A DNA stretch of 64,000 bases from Halomonas sp. CH40 (lineage in GTDB: Bacteria > Pseudomonadota > Gammaproteobacteria > Pseudomonadales > Halomonadaceae): positions 992,001 through 1,056,000 of the forward strand of contig CP112982.1 in assembly GCA_041875495.1 (NCBI GenBank), written 5' to 3'. The notes below the pieces were generated by a model, which was not told the origin of the DNA, did no database searches, and was given only the letters and a program-made list of their open reading frames with translations. The position numbers were made by a program, and so were the translations under genes. Position 1 is the stretch's first letter. The number at the start of each line of letters is the position of its first letter. Shown in pieces: positions 10,369 through 18,402 of this stretch.

Positions 10369-11082
10369 ATGTTCAAGGATTTTTACACGCAGAGCGGCGA
10401 TCTTGTGGTGATCTCCGCGATGCAGGCCAGCCGCTTCGCCAAAGGCGTTGCCGGTGATTACAACCCGATTCATAACCCGGATGCGCGACGTTTCTGCGTG
10501 CCGGGAGATTTGCTGTTTGCCCTGGTGCTTGAGCGCTTTGGTCTATGGCAGCAGATGGAATTCCGCTTCACCAACATGGTCGGCGCTGATACGCCGCTGT
10601 GTTTTCGTGAAACGGACGACGGTGTTGTGCAGGTGTGCGATGAGCAGGGCAAGTGCTATCTGACCGCCACGCGCAGTGGCGATGTAACCCATGATGCCGC
10701 CGCTATTGATGCCTTTACGCGCTGCTATGTGGCGTTTTCGGGCAAGAACTTTCCGCATTACCTGAAGCCGCTGATGGAAACCCACGGCGTCATGTTTAAC
10801 CCCAAGCGCCCGCTGGTGATCTACGACAGCATGGGGTTCAAGCTGGAACGCCTGGATGCTCAGGCGCCGGGGCTTGAGCTGACCGATTCATCGCTGACGG
10901 TGCAGGGCAAGCGTGCGGATGCCCGCCTGGAATTCTCGATTCAGTCCGGTGGGCAAGCCGTGGGAGTTGGCTCAAAAAAACTGGTGGTAAGCGGGCTGTG
11001 CGACTACGACCATGAACAGATGGACGCTATCGTCGCAGAGTTCTATCGCCTCAAGGCCGCCTATGAATCTGGTGGTGCCTAA
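10369..11082 (+). CDS. DUF3581 family protein
   Basis: The 237-residue protein matches the gammaproteobacterial DUF3581 family, which has no established function. The segment GVAGDYNPIHNPDARRFCVPGDLLFALVL resembles the substrate-binding helix of MaoC-like hotdog dehydratases (D-x-N-P-I-H), so a hotdog fold acting on an acyl substrate is a reasonable inference. I chose ATG 10369 over the in-frame upstream start because the extra residues are encoded by AT-rich leader DNA. Its stop overlaps the stop of the convergent universal stress gene by 4 bp. Confidence 0.85.
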   Translation: MFKDFYTQSGDLVVISAMQASRFAKGVAGDYNPIHNPDARRFCVPGDLLFALVLERFGLWQQMEFRFTNMVGADTPLCFRETDDGVVQVCDEQGKCYLTATRSGDVTHDAAAIDAFTRCYVAFSGKNFPHYLKPLMETHGVMFNPKRPLVIYDSMGFKLERLDAQAPGLELTDSSLTVQGKRADARLEFSIQSGGQAVGVGSKKLVVSGLCDYDHEQMDAIVAEFYRLKAAYESGGA

Positions 11083-11972
11083 ACCACCAGAGTAACCGGG
11101 CAGGCTGCCTTGGAGATAACCTGTTGACTGGTGCTGCCCATTAGCGTTGCCTGCCATGGCCCCAGGCCGCGTCGGCCCATGATGATAATCGGTGGTTCCG
11201 GGGATGCCTTGGCCTGCTCCACAATCGCCTTGGCGTATTGGTTCGAGCTGATTGTGCGCTGTGCCAGGCCACAAGGAACATGGCCAAGCGCTTCACGGGT
11301 GAGGGCAAAGACCCGTTCGGTCTCCTGATCGGCAAGCGCTTGTGTCTTTTCTCCACCGGCTGGTTGGCAAAACAGCATATCAACCGCCAGTTCGGCGCCG
11401 CGTGCCAGCTGGCCAGCAAAACGGGCCGCGTTAAGGCTATGCCGTGAGCCGTCGGTAGGCAGCAGAATCCGCCCGATGTGATCCAGTGACTGGCTGTTTT
11501 CATGCAGCACTGTGATCGGCTTATGAGTGCTATGGACAACCGCATTAGTGACGCTGGCGCGAATCAGTTTGCCCAGTTCGCCCAACCGTCTGGCACCCAT
11601 CACCAACATGGCGTTGGGGCGTGAGCGGGCATGCTCAACGATCGCACGGTCAGGGTGGGGAACATAGCTGTCTTCATGCAGGATAATATCGTCAACGGTC
11701 AAGCCACTGGCAAAGGGTAGCTCAGCCAATACCTGGTGAGCCTGGGCCAAGGCGGCGGTGGACTTGCTGTCAAACTGTTCCAGCGCGCGGTCGCCTTTGG
11801 GCTTGCGGTTGGCAGGCAGGTCGCTGAGCTCCGCCGGGTGCAGCGGCACCACATGCAATAACTCCAGTCTGGCATCCAGCAGATGTGCCAGCAAAGCACC
11901 ATGAACCACGGCGGCACGGGAGGCGGGGGAGCGGTCAACCGGCACGATGACGACTGCGATAGGCTTGCTCAT
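11079..11972 (-). CDS. Tandem universal stress protein (UspA family)
   Basis: The 297-residue cytoplasmic protein has two Usp domains. Each ends with the nucleotide-binding pattern GxxG(9-10x)G(S/T) or a variant: MGARRLGELGKLIRASVTN in the first and MGRRGLGPWQATLMGSTS in the second. The second copy has the full ATP-binding signature, while the first has Ala-Ser in place of Gly-Ser, so nucleotide binding by domain 1 is less certain. Start ATG 11972 (MSKPIAVVIVPVD) has AGGAG 7 bases upstream; a longer start at 12008 is less likely. It is divergent from the TRAP transporter genes. Confidence 0.9.
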   Translation of the reverse strand: MSKPIAVVIVPVDRSPASRAAVVHGALLAHLLDARLELLHVVPLHPAELSDLPANRKPKGDRALEQFDSKSTAALAQAHQVLAELPFASGLTVDDIILHEDSYVPHPDRAIVEHARSRPNAMLVMGARRLGELGKLIRASVTNAVVHSTHKPITVLHENSQSLDHIGRILLPTDGSRHSLNAARFAGQLARGAELAVDMLFCQPAGGEKTQALADQETERVFALTREALGHVPCGLAQRTISSNQYAKAIVEQAKASPEPPIIIMGRRGLGPWQATLMGSTSQQVISKAACPVTLVV

Positions 11973-12124
11973 GGCTGTTTCTCCTGCATGGTGGCCTTCT
12001 CTCATCAATCAGGTTGTCAGCATAGGCGGTGTGGTAAGTCAGGCGCAATATACAGTGATCTTCCCGCTATCTTGCTCCTTGGTCGTAACGGGTGCCATTG
12101 CAAGCCCGGCTGGGGTATTCTCTG

Positions 12125-12154
12125 TTGTTATATACGGCAACTTCGCGATAACAA
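12125..12154. promoter_or_regulatory. Inverted repeat upstream of the TRAP operon
   Basis: The arms TTGTTAT and ATAACAA are separated by 16 bases, about 60 bases before the dctP start. The size and place suit a dimeric repressor operator in the control region of the TRAP genes. No regulator gene lies beside it. This is a weak call from symmetry alone. Confidence 0.25.
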
Positions 12155-12214
12155 TTAAACTGGCGCGCTATTACAGCCAAATTAACCGCTGGATTCTTCA
12201 AGAGGTCATGCACA

Positions 12215-13198
12215 ATGCGACTAAAAACGCTAACGCTTGCTATCACTGCCACGGCCATTGCGGCTGCGTCAATGTCAGCTAATGCCCGGGATTTTCGCCT
12301 TGGCCTGATTACGCCAGCGCAACATATGTGGTCAACAGAGGCGGTTGCCTTTGCTGAGTCACTTCACGAGCGCTCTGACGGTGAGCACAGTGTCAGCGTT
12401 TTTCCTGCTCAGCAGCTGGGTAATGAAGCCCAGATGGTACAACAGTTGCAGACCGGCGCCCTGGATATGGCGTTTCTGACCATTGCGGAGATTTCCAACC
12501 GCATCTCGGATTTCGGCGCGCTTTACGCACCTTATCTGGTCGATGACGTTAACCATGCGGCGCGCCTGCTGCGTTCAGATGCCGCCGCTGAGCTGCTTGA
12601 GCTGATGCCGCAACAGGTCGGCCTGGTAGGCGTAGGCTATGGCATGGTGGGAATGCGCCAGGTGCTCAGCCGTGACCCGATTACGTCCGTTGACGATATG
12701 GATGGCCTGCGCTTGCGGATTACCCCCTTTGAGCCGATCCGCGATTTCTATACCGCCACAGGCGCGGCCCCGGAGCCCATGCCGCTGCTGGAGGTCTACG
12801 ATGCCCTCGCCAATGGCCAGGTCGATGCCATCGACATGGACTTTGATTCCATCCTGATTCTGAAATTCTATGAGCAAGCCGAAAATCTGCTGATCTCCAA
12901 CCATATGATGTTCCCCATGGTCGGCGTGGTATCCGGCCGCGTATGGCGCGAGCTTTCTGCTGAAGACCGTGAGCTGATTGACGCCACCATGGCCGAGCAC
13001 CTTGAAAACGTGCTGTCAGGTTTTGAAGCGATGGACGCCGAGCAGGAACAGGAAATCCGTGAGCTGGATATCAATATCGTCGAAGCGGATGCCGAATTCT
13101 TCTCCGAGGCGATTGCCGAATGGGAGAGCATCTGGGCACCCAAGGCGCCGATGCTGGAAACCCTGCGCGCTGAAGCAGATCGCCTGCGAGAGGACTGA
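12215..13198 (+). CDS. TRAP transporter substrate-binding protein, DctP family
   Basis: This is the periplasmic receptor of a tripartite ATP-independent transporter. The 327-residue product begins with a Sec signal peptide (MRLKTLTLAITATAIAAASMSANA, cleavage after ANA) and continues as a DctP-family extracytoplasmic receptor. The segment LRLRITPFEP holds the conserved Arg that pairs with the carboxylate of organic-acid ligands, and EVYDALANGQVDAID is also typical. AGAGG precedes the start. It is coupled to dctQ by a TGATG overlap. The ligand cannot be named from sequence; a carboxylate is the family expectation. Confidence 0.92.
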   Translation: MRLKTLTLAITATAIAAASMSANARDFRLGLITPAQHMWSTEAVAFAESLHERSDGEHSVSVFPAQQLGNEAQMVQQLQTGALDMAFLTIAEISNRISDFGALYAPYLVDDVNHAARLLRSDAAAELLELMPQQVGLVGVGYGMVGMRQVLSRDPITSVDDMDGLRLRITPFEPIRDFYTATGAAPEPMPLLEVYDALANGQVDAIDMDFDSILILKFYEQAENLLISNHMMFPMVGVVSGRVWRELSAEDRELIDATMAEHLENVLSGFEAMDAEQEQEIRELDINIVEADAEFFSEAIAEWESIWAPKAPMLETLRAEADRLRED

Positions 13199-13761
13199 TG
13201 CTGCAACGCTTATCCGCCGCTGTTGCCCATTGTGAAGAAATCACCGCCGCGCTGCTTGCCGCAGCGGTGACGTGTCTGATCCTGGCGAATGTCGCCATGC
13301 GCGCCTTGGGTAGCCCGCTGTATTTTGTCAGCGAGCTGGCGATCTACGCGATGATCTGGATGACTCTGCTGATTGCCAGCGCCATCCTCAAGCGTCGACA
13401 GGGAGTGGCGGTCACTCTGCTAAGCGATCTCCTGCCGCTGGCCGGGCGGCGCATGATAGGCCTTTGGGTTGACCTGAGCGTAGCGTTTTTCGGCTTGTCC
13501 ATGGTGTGGCTGTGCTGGCACTGGTTCCAGCCGCTAGCGTTATGGCAGGCGGGGTTTGATGTTGGCGCCTTCCAGGGGGAGACCTTCAACTTCATCTATT
13601 CAGAAAACACCACCACACTGGGCGTGAAAAAGGTCTGGTTCTGGCTGATTCTGCCCTGGTTTGCGTTCTCGCTTAGCTTGCATGGCATCACTAATCTGAT
13701 CGAGACCCTGACCGGCTGGCGCGACCCGGCAAAGCGCCGCGCTACGGAGACGCCGTCATGA
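13198..13761 (+). CDS. TRAP transporter small membrane subunit, DctQ family
   Basis: The 187-residue inner-membrane protein has four hydrophobic helices, with YAMIWMTLLIASAILKRRQG in the second, characteristic of the DctQ subunit that scaffolds the DctM permease. Its ATG overlaps the dctP stop and its own stop overlaps the dctM start (ATGA), so the three subunits are translated together. An unusually long loop between helices 3 and 4 (around GFDVGAFQGETFNF) is present; similar loops occur in some TRAP small subunits. Confidence 0.9.
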   Translation: MLQRLSAAVAHCEEITAALLAAAVTCLILANVAMRALGSPLYFVSELAIYAMIWMTLLIASAILKRRQGVAVTLLSDLLPLAGRRMIGLWVDLSVAFFGLSMVWLCWHWFQPLALWQAGFDVGAFQGETFNFIYSENTTTLGVKKVWFWLILPWFAFSLSLHGITNLIETLTGWRDPAKRRATETPS

Positions 13762-15023
13762 CCATCCTGGTTTTTTTTCTGCTGCTGTTTACGGCGGTGC
13801 CGATTGCCCTGGTGCTGGCGCTGACCGCCATGTGGTATATCCAGGCCTCGGGTAACACCGTGCTTTTCGAGTCTTACCCGCAGCAGCTATTCAGCGCGAT
13901 TGAAAGCTATGGCCTGCTGGCGATTCCGCTGTTTATGCTGGCCGGTGAGCTGATGAATGAAGGTGGATTGACCCGCCGCCTGATTGCCCTGGCGCGGATT
14001 TTTGTCGGTGGGTTTCGCGGTGGTTTGGCCTATATCAACCTGATCGCCAATATGATGATGGCCTCCATCATTGGATCTGCCGCGTCGCAGATTGCCATCA
14101 TGTCCCGAGCCATGGTGCCCGCCATGGAGCAGGAAGGTTATCCCAAGTCCTACAGTGCCGCGATTACCGCTGCCGGTGGGTTGCTGTCGCCAATTATTCC
14201 GCCTTCGATGTTGTTCGTGCTGTTTGGTGTGATGGCCCAGGTGCCGATTGCGGAAATGTTTCTGGCCGGGGTGCTGCCGGGGCTAGTGTTGGGGTTTACT
14301 TTTTTTATCGTGATTGCCGTTGTGGGGCTGATGCAGCAGTATCCAAAGGGCGAGTGGCCGAGTCGGCGTCAGGCGCTGCATGACTTTTTATGGGGGCTGC
14401 CCGCGCTATTGATTCCGGTGATTATCATCGGCGGTATTCTGCTGGGGATTGCCACACCAACGGAATCCGCTGCCTTGGCTTCTCTGGCTGCGCTGCTGAT
14501 CGGCCGCTTTGTCTACCGTGACCTGAAACTGACGCTGCTGCCCGAGGTGCTGCGTCGCACGGCCATCAATGCTGGCCTGGTGATCATGCTGATCGCCGCC
14601 GCCGGGGTATTCGGCTGGGTAGTGATCTATGAGCAGCTGCCGCAGATGGCCGCCAGCTGGATCGCGGCCCTGACCACCGACCCTTTTATGTTTCTGCTGC
14701 TGATGATTGGGGTGCTTCTATTGGTGGGGATGGTCATCGATGGGATTGCCGCCCTGATACTGGTAGTACCTATCCTCCTGCCAATTGCCCAGAACCAGTT
14801 CGATATCAGCGCCTACCAGTTTGGCGTGGTGGTATGCCTGACGCTGGTGATGGGCCTGTTGACGCCCCCAGTGGGCGCGGGCCTTTACGTTGCCTCCTCC
14901 ATGACGGGGGTTCCACCTCTGCGCATCTTCCGTTCGCTGCTGCCGTTTCTGCTCGCAACCCTGGTCACGCTGGTTTTGTTGGCCTGGCAACCCTGGCTGA
15001 CTGAGAGGCTGGTTGGGCGCTAG
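13758..15023 (+). CDS. TRAP transporter large permease, DctM family
   Basis: The 421-residue protein is the transport channel of the TRAP system. It has about twelve membrane helices and the conserved features GSAASQIAIMSRAMVPAMEQEGYP, SPIIPPSMLFVLFG and TPPVGAGLYVASS, which line the sodium and substrate sites. It completes a P-Q-M operon with overlapping genes, so the system is complete and probably drives sodium-coupled uptake of an organic acid. A long stem-loop follows 17 bp after the stop. Confidence 0.93.
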   Translation: MTILVFFLLLFTAVPIALVLALTAMWYIQASGNTVLFESYPQQLFSAIESYGLLAIPLFMLAGELMNEGGLTRRLIALARIFVGGFRGGLAYINLIANMMMASIIGSAASQIAIMSRAMVPAMEQEGYPKSYSAAITAAGGLLSPIIPPSMLFVLFGVMAQVPIAEMFLAGVLPGLVLGFTFFIVIAVVGLMQQYPKGEWPSRRQALHDFLWGLPALLIPVIIIGGILLGIATPTESAALASLAALLIGRFVYRDLKLTLLPEVLRRTAINAGLVIMLIAAAGVFGWVVIYEQLPQMAASWIAALTTDPFMFLLLMIGVLLLVGMVIDGIAALILVVPILLPIAQNQFDISAYQFGVVVCLTLVMGLLTPPVGAGLYVASSMTGVPPLRIFRSLLPFLLATLVTLVLLAWQPWLTERLVGR

Positions 15024-15489
15024 ATTCTTTCAAATATTGGGCATCACATTGATTTCATTGGTCATGTGATGCCTACAGGTAGTACTACCAATAAACGATG
15101 TTATTGTTTAAAAGTTAAGTCATGTAAAATTTTTGTGCTATCATTGTAAATCCAGCCTCTTTCTGTGATATTAGCAATGTTAATGTGTATTTAACAAGTT
15201 GATTAGCATCTGGTGATAATATAGTAGGCCATAATTTCAGGAAAAGCTTACTTTTAAAACTTCTTATAAACATATGTTGTAAGTTAGTGATTATAAAATG
15301 AACTCTGTCCGGAATACTTTTTATTTCTATTAATAAAGCATAGATCTGATATACACGTCATTTTTAGTCAAAGGCTATCTTGCTTCAGCTTAAAATCCAC
15401 GTATTACGGGTATCTTATCTATTGAGATATAGCTTTATTAGAAATAATTTTAATATTGTTTCTGTAGTTAATGAATGGGAAGGAATCTC
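15024..15489. other. AT-rich intergenic region before a lone response regulator
   Basis: This 466-bp stretch is much richer in A and T than the flanking genes and holds no credible gene. It contains the stem-loop after dctM, a motif also found before the rfb genes (15111-15131), a short palindrome TATCT-ATTG-AGATA near 15415, and the GGGAAGG ribosome-binding site of the regulator. Its composition suggests either a control region rich in binding sites or acquired DNA. Confidence 0.6.
15040..15073 (+). terminator. Stem-loop after the TRAP operon
   Basis: GGCATCACAT pairs perfectly with ATGTGATGCC across a 14-base loop, 17 bp after the dctM stop. No U-run follows directly, so it may act as a transcript-stabilising 3' structure rather than a classic intrinsic terminator. 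Confidence 0.5.
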
Positions 15490-16224
15490 ATGCGTATAGC
15501 CATTGTTGAAGATGACCCAATCGCCGCCAAGCTTGTTAGCAGCACTCTTGTCAAAGGGTTCAATAAATGTGGTTTTACAGTTGATATCACAGCCTTTGAA
15601 ACGGGCACGCATTTTATAAGCATTGCCAGTCGGGATACGTTTGATCTCGTCATACTCGATTGGCATCTGCCGGACAGAACCGGTATCGAAGTGCTGGACT
15701 GGATGAAACAATATCTGAAAACACTTCCTACTGTTGTTATGGTGACTCAGCGTGATCACGATAAGGATATTATTGAAGCACTGAATGAAGGTGCCGATGA
15801 CTTTATCAGCAAGCCTTTCAGCCCTAGCGTTTTGTATGCCCGTGTTTTTGCAGCCTATCGACGTCAATTATTTAACTCTTTGCGCGAGGCTAAGCAAAAT
15901 GAACTGGATTTTGGCAGTATCCTGCTGGATGAGAAAAATGAGGTGGCCTATGTCAATAGTGAGCCTGTCGCCTTGACGCGTCAGGAGCTCAAGTTGGCTT
16001 ACCTGCTGCTCAGCCGCGCAGGCAGTATACTTTCACGTTCCTATCTTTATGAATATGTCTGGGGAATCACCCATGGAGGTAAAACGCGTACTCTAGATGT
16101 CCACGTACACCGGGTGCGTAAAAAACTCAGCCTGACCGGCGAGCATGGCTGGAACCTGGAATCCGTCTACGGCCATGGATATCGGCTGGAAAGAATGGGG
16201 CCTCCCGAAGATACGGCAAGTTGA
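15490..16224 (+). CDS. OmpR/PhoB-type response regulator
   Basis: The 244-residue protein has an N-terminal receiver domain with the acidic pair Asp8-Asp9, phosphoacceptor Asp57 (VILDWHLP), Thr in MVTQRD and Lys in FISKPFS, then a winged-helix DNA-binding domain ending in TLDVHVHRVRKKL and YGHGYRLE. It should act as a phosphorylation-dependent transcription factor. ATG 15490 has GGGAAGGAA 5 bases upstream. No sensor kinase is adjacent; the nearest is at 37.3 kb. It is flanked on both sides by AT-rich DNA, which sets it apart from its neighbours. Confidence 0.9.
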   Translation: MRIAIVEDDPIAAKLVSSTLVKGFNKCGFTVDITAFETGTHFISIASRDTFDLVILDWHLPDRTGIEVLDWMKQYLKTLPTVVMVTQRDHDKDIIEALNEGADDFISKPFSPSVLYARVFAAYRRQLFNSLREAKQNELDFGSILLDEKNEVAYVNSEPVALTRQELKLAYLLLSRAGSILSRSYLYEYVWGITHGGKTRTLDVHVHRVRKKLSLTGEHGWNLESVYGHGYRLERMGPPEDTAS

Positions 16225-16313
16225 AATGATTTCACCCTCAGTTTGATGGCGAATTCCTTAACCCCCGCTGTAGACGAATTACTTTTCTCTTGGCTCATCG
16301 CTCACGCCTTGGA

Positions 16314-16355
16314 GCAGGTAATCTTACCTGCGGTTGTAGGTCTGGGAAACTACAA
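16314..16355 (+). terminator. Tandem hairpins after the response regulator gene
   Basis: The first hairpin is GCAGGTAA-TC-TTACCTGC (16314-16331) and the second is TTGTAG...CTACAA (16334-16355), followed within a few bases by TTTATTTTTT. Together they look like the transcription end of the regulator gene. Confidence 0.5.
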
Positions 16356-16541
16356 TCACTTTATTTTTTGCTCCTCCCTATATCATATATAGCTTAAAAA
16401 CCGTTTTATTAAGTTTCCACTATTTTAATGCCTGCGTAGATTTTCATAAAGAAATTACAATATAGAATAAAAATTAAATATTAATTTATGTTAAAAATTT
16501 TTCTTTTAATTGTATTTTTTGTTTTTTTTGGTAATGTGGTG

Positions 16542-16560
16542 GCCTTTAATATTTAAAGGC
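16542..16560 (+). promoter_or_regulatory. Perfect hairpin covering a ribosome-binding site
   Basis: GCCTTTAA-TAT-TTAAAGGC is an 8-bp perfect inverted repeat. Its 3' arm contains AAAGG, the only ribosome-binding-site-like sequence before ATG 16568, 8 bases away. In RNA the site would be paired and made of weak A-U pairs, as in simple RNA thermometers. A DNA operator is equally possible. Confidence 0.35.
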
Positions 16561-16567
16561 TGTTCTT

Positions 16568-16759
16568 ATGAAGTGCCCTGAATGTGGTGGCTATGGAATT
16601 TATAAAGTCAGGCGATCATGGCTGGCCAAGCTTTTAAAACTCGAAAATTACTGCGAGTGTATTGACTGTCGGTTTTCTGCTAAAAGCAAGGATTTTAAAT
16701 CGACTCGAAAAGCTCCAGATGACCATGGAAAAAAGTCAATAGATTCAAAGTGTCAGTAA
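16568..16759 (+). CDS. Small zinc-ribbon protein
   Basis: The 63-residue product begins MKCPECGGYGIYKVRRSW and has a second cysteine pair later (CECIDC), so Cys3, Cys6, Cys31 and Cys34 can form a single zinc ribbon (Cys29 is an alternative ligand). The arrangement CPxCG, a basic RR segment, a short LLKL helix and a CxxC pair is seen in small hypothetical proteins of many bacteria. The C-terminal tail is Lys- and Ser-rich. It stands alone between AT-rich DNA and a pseudogene; function unknown. The start is preceded by AAAGG in a hairpin. Confidence 0.6.
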   Translation: MKCPECGGYGIYKVRRSWLAKLLKLENYCECIDCRFSAKSKDFKSTRKAPDDHGKKSIDSKCQ

Positions 16760-16833
16760 CTTACGGGAAGTCTACCCTCTTGGGGAAACAGCATTTGTTA
16801 AGGGGCTTGATTGGATGCCAGTTGGCGCTGTTA

Positions 16834-16995
16834 TCAACTCTTGGGCATCACATCCACCTCGACGGTCATATGATGTTCGCCTCCGCCGTTCATCACCCCT
16901 TTGAGGGGAGTAACATCGGCATAGTCGCGCCCCCAGGCCAATACCGGATGTTGCTCGCTGGCAATGCTGCCATTGGTAGGGTCGAAGGGTGTATA
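16834..16995 (-). pseudogene. C-terminal remnant of a transglutaminase-like protein
   Basis: On the minus strand the reading frame encodes the end of a transglutaminase-superfamily protein: FDPTNG, then HPVLAWGRDYADVTPLKGV and GGGEHHMTVEVDVMP before a TGA stop. These are the conserved last 50 residues of that family, including the catalytic-Asp motif FDPTNG. The upstream part, with the Cys and His motifs, is absent. Homology stops at about 16995, where the left end of the TnpB element seems to begin, and the missing part does not reappear beyond the element. The gene was therefore cut and most of it lost. Confidence 0.75.
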
Positions 16996-17051
16996 TAGAT
17001 ATAGAAACTTAGGCATGGGAAAGTCTATTTACCACACCGCGCGTAAAGCAT

Positions 17052-17095
17052 CGCCCAATCGGGCGGTGATACAAGCGCGCACCGCAACGCGGTGC
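17052..17095 (+). repeat. Left-end hairpins of the TnpB element
   Basis: Two hairpins lie side by side: CGCCC-AATC-GGGCG (17052-17065) and GCACCGC-AAC-GCGGTGC (17079-17095). Subterminal hairpins of this kind are what TnpA recognises in IS200/IS605 elements. Confidence 0.55.
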
Positions 17096-17134
17096 CCGGT
17101 TGATTTTGTTCCATACCCCTGATATTTTTCCAGT

Positions 17135-18259
17135 ATGACAAAGCGCGCCTACAAAGAACGGTTTTATCCTACTCCCGAGCAAGCTGGGCTGTTGGCGCAG
17201 TCGTTCGGGTGTGTCCGCTTTATTTGGAATAATACCCTGGCTTATCGCATCGACGCGTATCAACAGCGCGGTGAGTCGGTATCTCACGCCCACGCTGAAA
17301 AGCGTCTGGTGGGCTTAAAGGCTGAGTTTCCGTGGCTCAAGGATGTATCAAGTGTGATCCTGCAGCAAACGCTCCGCGATCAGAAGGCCGCCTTCGACAA
17401 CTTTTTCAACCCCAAGCTCAAGGCGCGGTACCCACGTTTCAAGAAAAAAGATGGGCGCCAGTCGATCCGGCTGACCAAAGCGGCGTTCCGCTATCGTGAT
17501 GGTGAGATCACTATCGCAAAAGCGAAGACGCCGTTACCCATCCGGTGGAGTCGTCCGCTGCCCAGCGAACCTTCCAGCATCACGATTTCACGCGATCGTG
17601 CTGGACGCTACTTCATCAGCTGCCTGTGTGATTTCGCGCCCGTAGCACGCCCGGTCACGCCCAAGACAGTGGGCATTGATCTCGGGTTGACCGACCTGTT
17701 CATCACCAGCGACGGTGCAAAGTCTGGGAATCCGCGCCACCTGAAACGCTACGAAGCGAAGCTGGCCTACTTGCAGCGCCGGTTGGCGAAGAAGCAGAAA
17801 GATTCCAGCAACCGCAACAAATACCGTCAGAAAGTGGCACGGCTACATGCCAAGATCGCCGACTGCCGCCGTGACGCCACCCACAAAGCGACCCGCGCAC
17901 TCATTAACGAAAACCAAGTCCTGTGCGTCGAGTCACTCAATATCACGGGTATGATCAAGAATAAACGGCTCTCTAAAGCCATTAGCGATGCTGGGTGGGG
18001 TGAGTTCGTCCGGCAACTGGAATACAAGGCCGCCTGGGCGGGGCGCCAACTAGTGAAAGTGAGCCAGTGGTTTCCCAGCAGCAAGCTGTGTCATGGCTGC
18101 GGCCACAAGGTTGAGAAACTGCCGCTGTCGCAACGTCACTGGCACTGCGAAAGCTGCGGCCACCCCATTGACCGCGACATCAACGCGGCCAGGAATATAC
18201 AAACCGCCGGGCTGGCGGGGTTAGCCTGTGGAGCGACCGGAGCGGGGGCAGCGGCTTAG
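17135..18259 (+). CDS. tnpB: RNA-guided endonuclease TnpB (IS605 OrfB)
   Basis: The 374-residue protein is an apparently intact TnpB. The RuvC-like catalytic residues are present: Asp182 (GIDLGLTDL), Glu266 (CVESLNI) and Asp348 (DRDINAARN). The zinc finger between the last two is complete (CHGCG and CESCG). The N-terminal RAYKERFYPTPEQ and the FVRFIWN-like segment are typical. Studied TnpB proteins use an RNA made from the element's right end to cut DNA and keep the element in place. The whole set of catalytic residues suggests activity. No tnpA lies nearby. Confidence 0.95.
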   Translation: MTKRAYKERFYPTPEQAGLLAQSFGCVRFIWNNTLAYRIDAYQQRGESVSHAHAEKRLVGLKAEFPWLKDVSSVILQQTLRDQKAAFDNFFNPKLKARYPRFKKKDGRQSIRLTKAAFRYRDGEITIAKAKTPLPIRWSRPLPSEPSSITISRDRAGRYFISCLCDFAPVARPVTPKTVGIDLGLTDLFITSDGAKSGNPRHLKRYEAKLAYLQRRLAKKQKDSSNRNKYRQKVARLHAKIADCRRDATHKATRALINENQVLCVESLNITGMIKNKRLSKAISDAGWGEFVRQLEYKAAWAGRQLVKVSQWFPSSKLCHGCGHKVEKLPLSQRHWHCESCGHPIDRDINAARNIQTAGLAGLACGATGAGAAA

Positions 18260-18400
18260 CCACTGTCTAGTGAAGGCGTGTGGAAGCAGGAAGGTTCTGG
18301 GGGTGACCTTGGAACCCTCGCCCAAAGCGCGAAGCGCGGCGGGCGAGTGTCAGCTTTCTCATGCCTGTTCGCTGTAATGCCCGCCGAGCAAGCCATGTGG
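18260..18400 (+). ncRNA. Candidate omega RNA / right end of the TnpB element
   Basis: Just after tnpB the DNA folds well: AAGGT/ACCTT and GGTTC/GAACC alternatives (18291-18316), then CTCGCCC/GGGCGAG (18317-18347) enclosing GCGC-GAA-GCGC. TnpB guide RNAs come from this position and end at the element boundary. Exact 5' and 3' ends cannot be fixed from one copy. Confidence 0.35.
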
Positions 18401-18402
18401 TG

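Larger units (their letters stand above)
16225..16567. other. AT-rich intergenic region with tandem hairpins
   Basis: This 343-bp stretch holds no convincing gene before the zinc-ribbon start. Its second half is extremely AT-rich, with long A and T runs. It contains the tandem hairpins after the regulator gene and a perfect palindrome directly before the next start codon. Confidence 0.6.
16996..18400 (+). mobile_element. IS200/IS605-family element carrying only tnpB
   Basis: The element holds tnpB alone, without the TnpA transposase. Its left part has the subterminal hairpins at 17052-17095, and the right part has the structured region at 18291-18347. IS605 elements make no target duplications or terminal repeats, so both ends are approximate: the left from the break in the transglutaminase remnant, the right from the resumption of the HlyD gene at 18403. 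Without TnpA it could only move with help in trans. Confidence 0.6.

Noticed and set aside
18317..18347. Nested hairpin considered as a Rho-independent terminator
   Set aside because: No U-run follows, and the position fits the structured right end of a TnpB element better.
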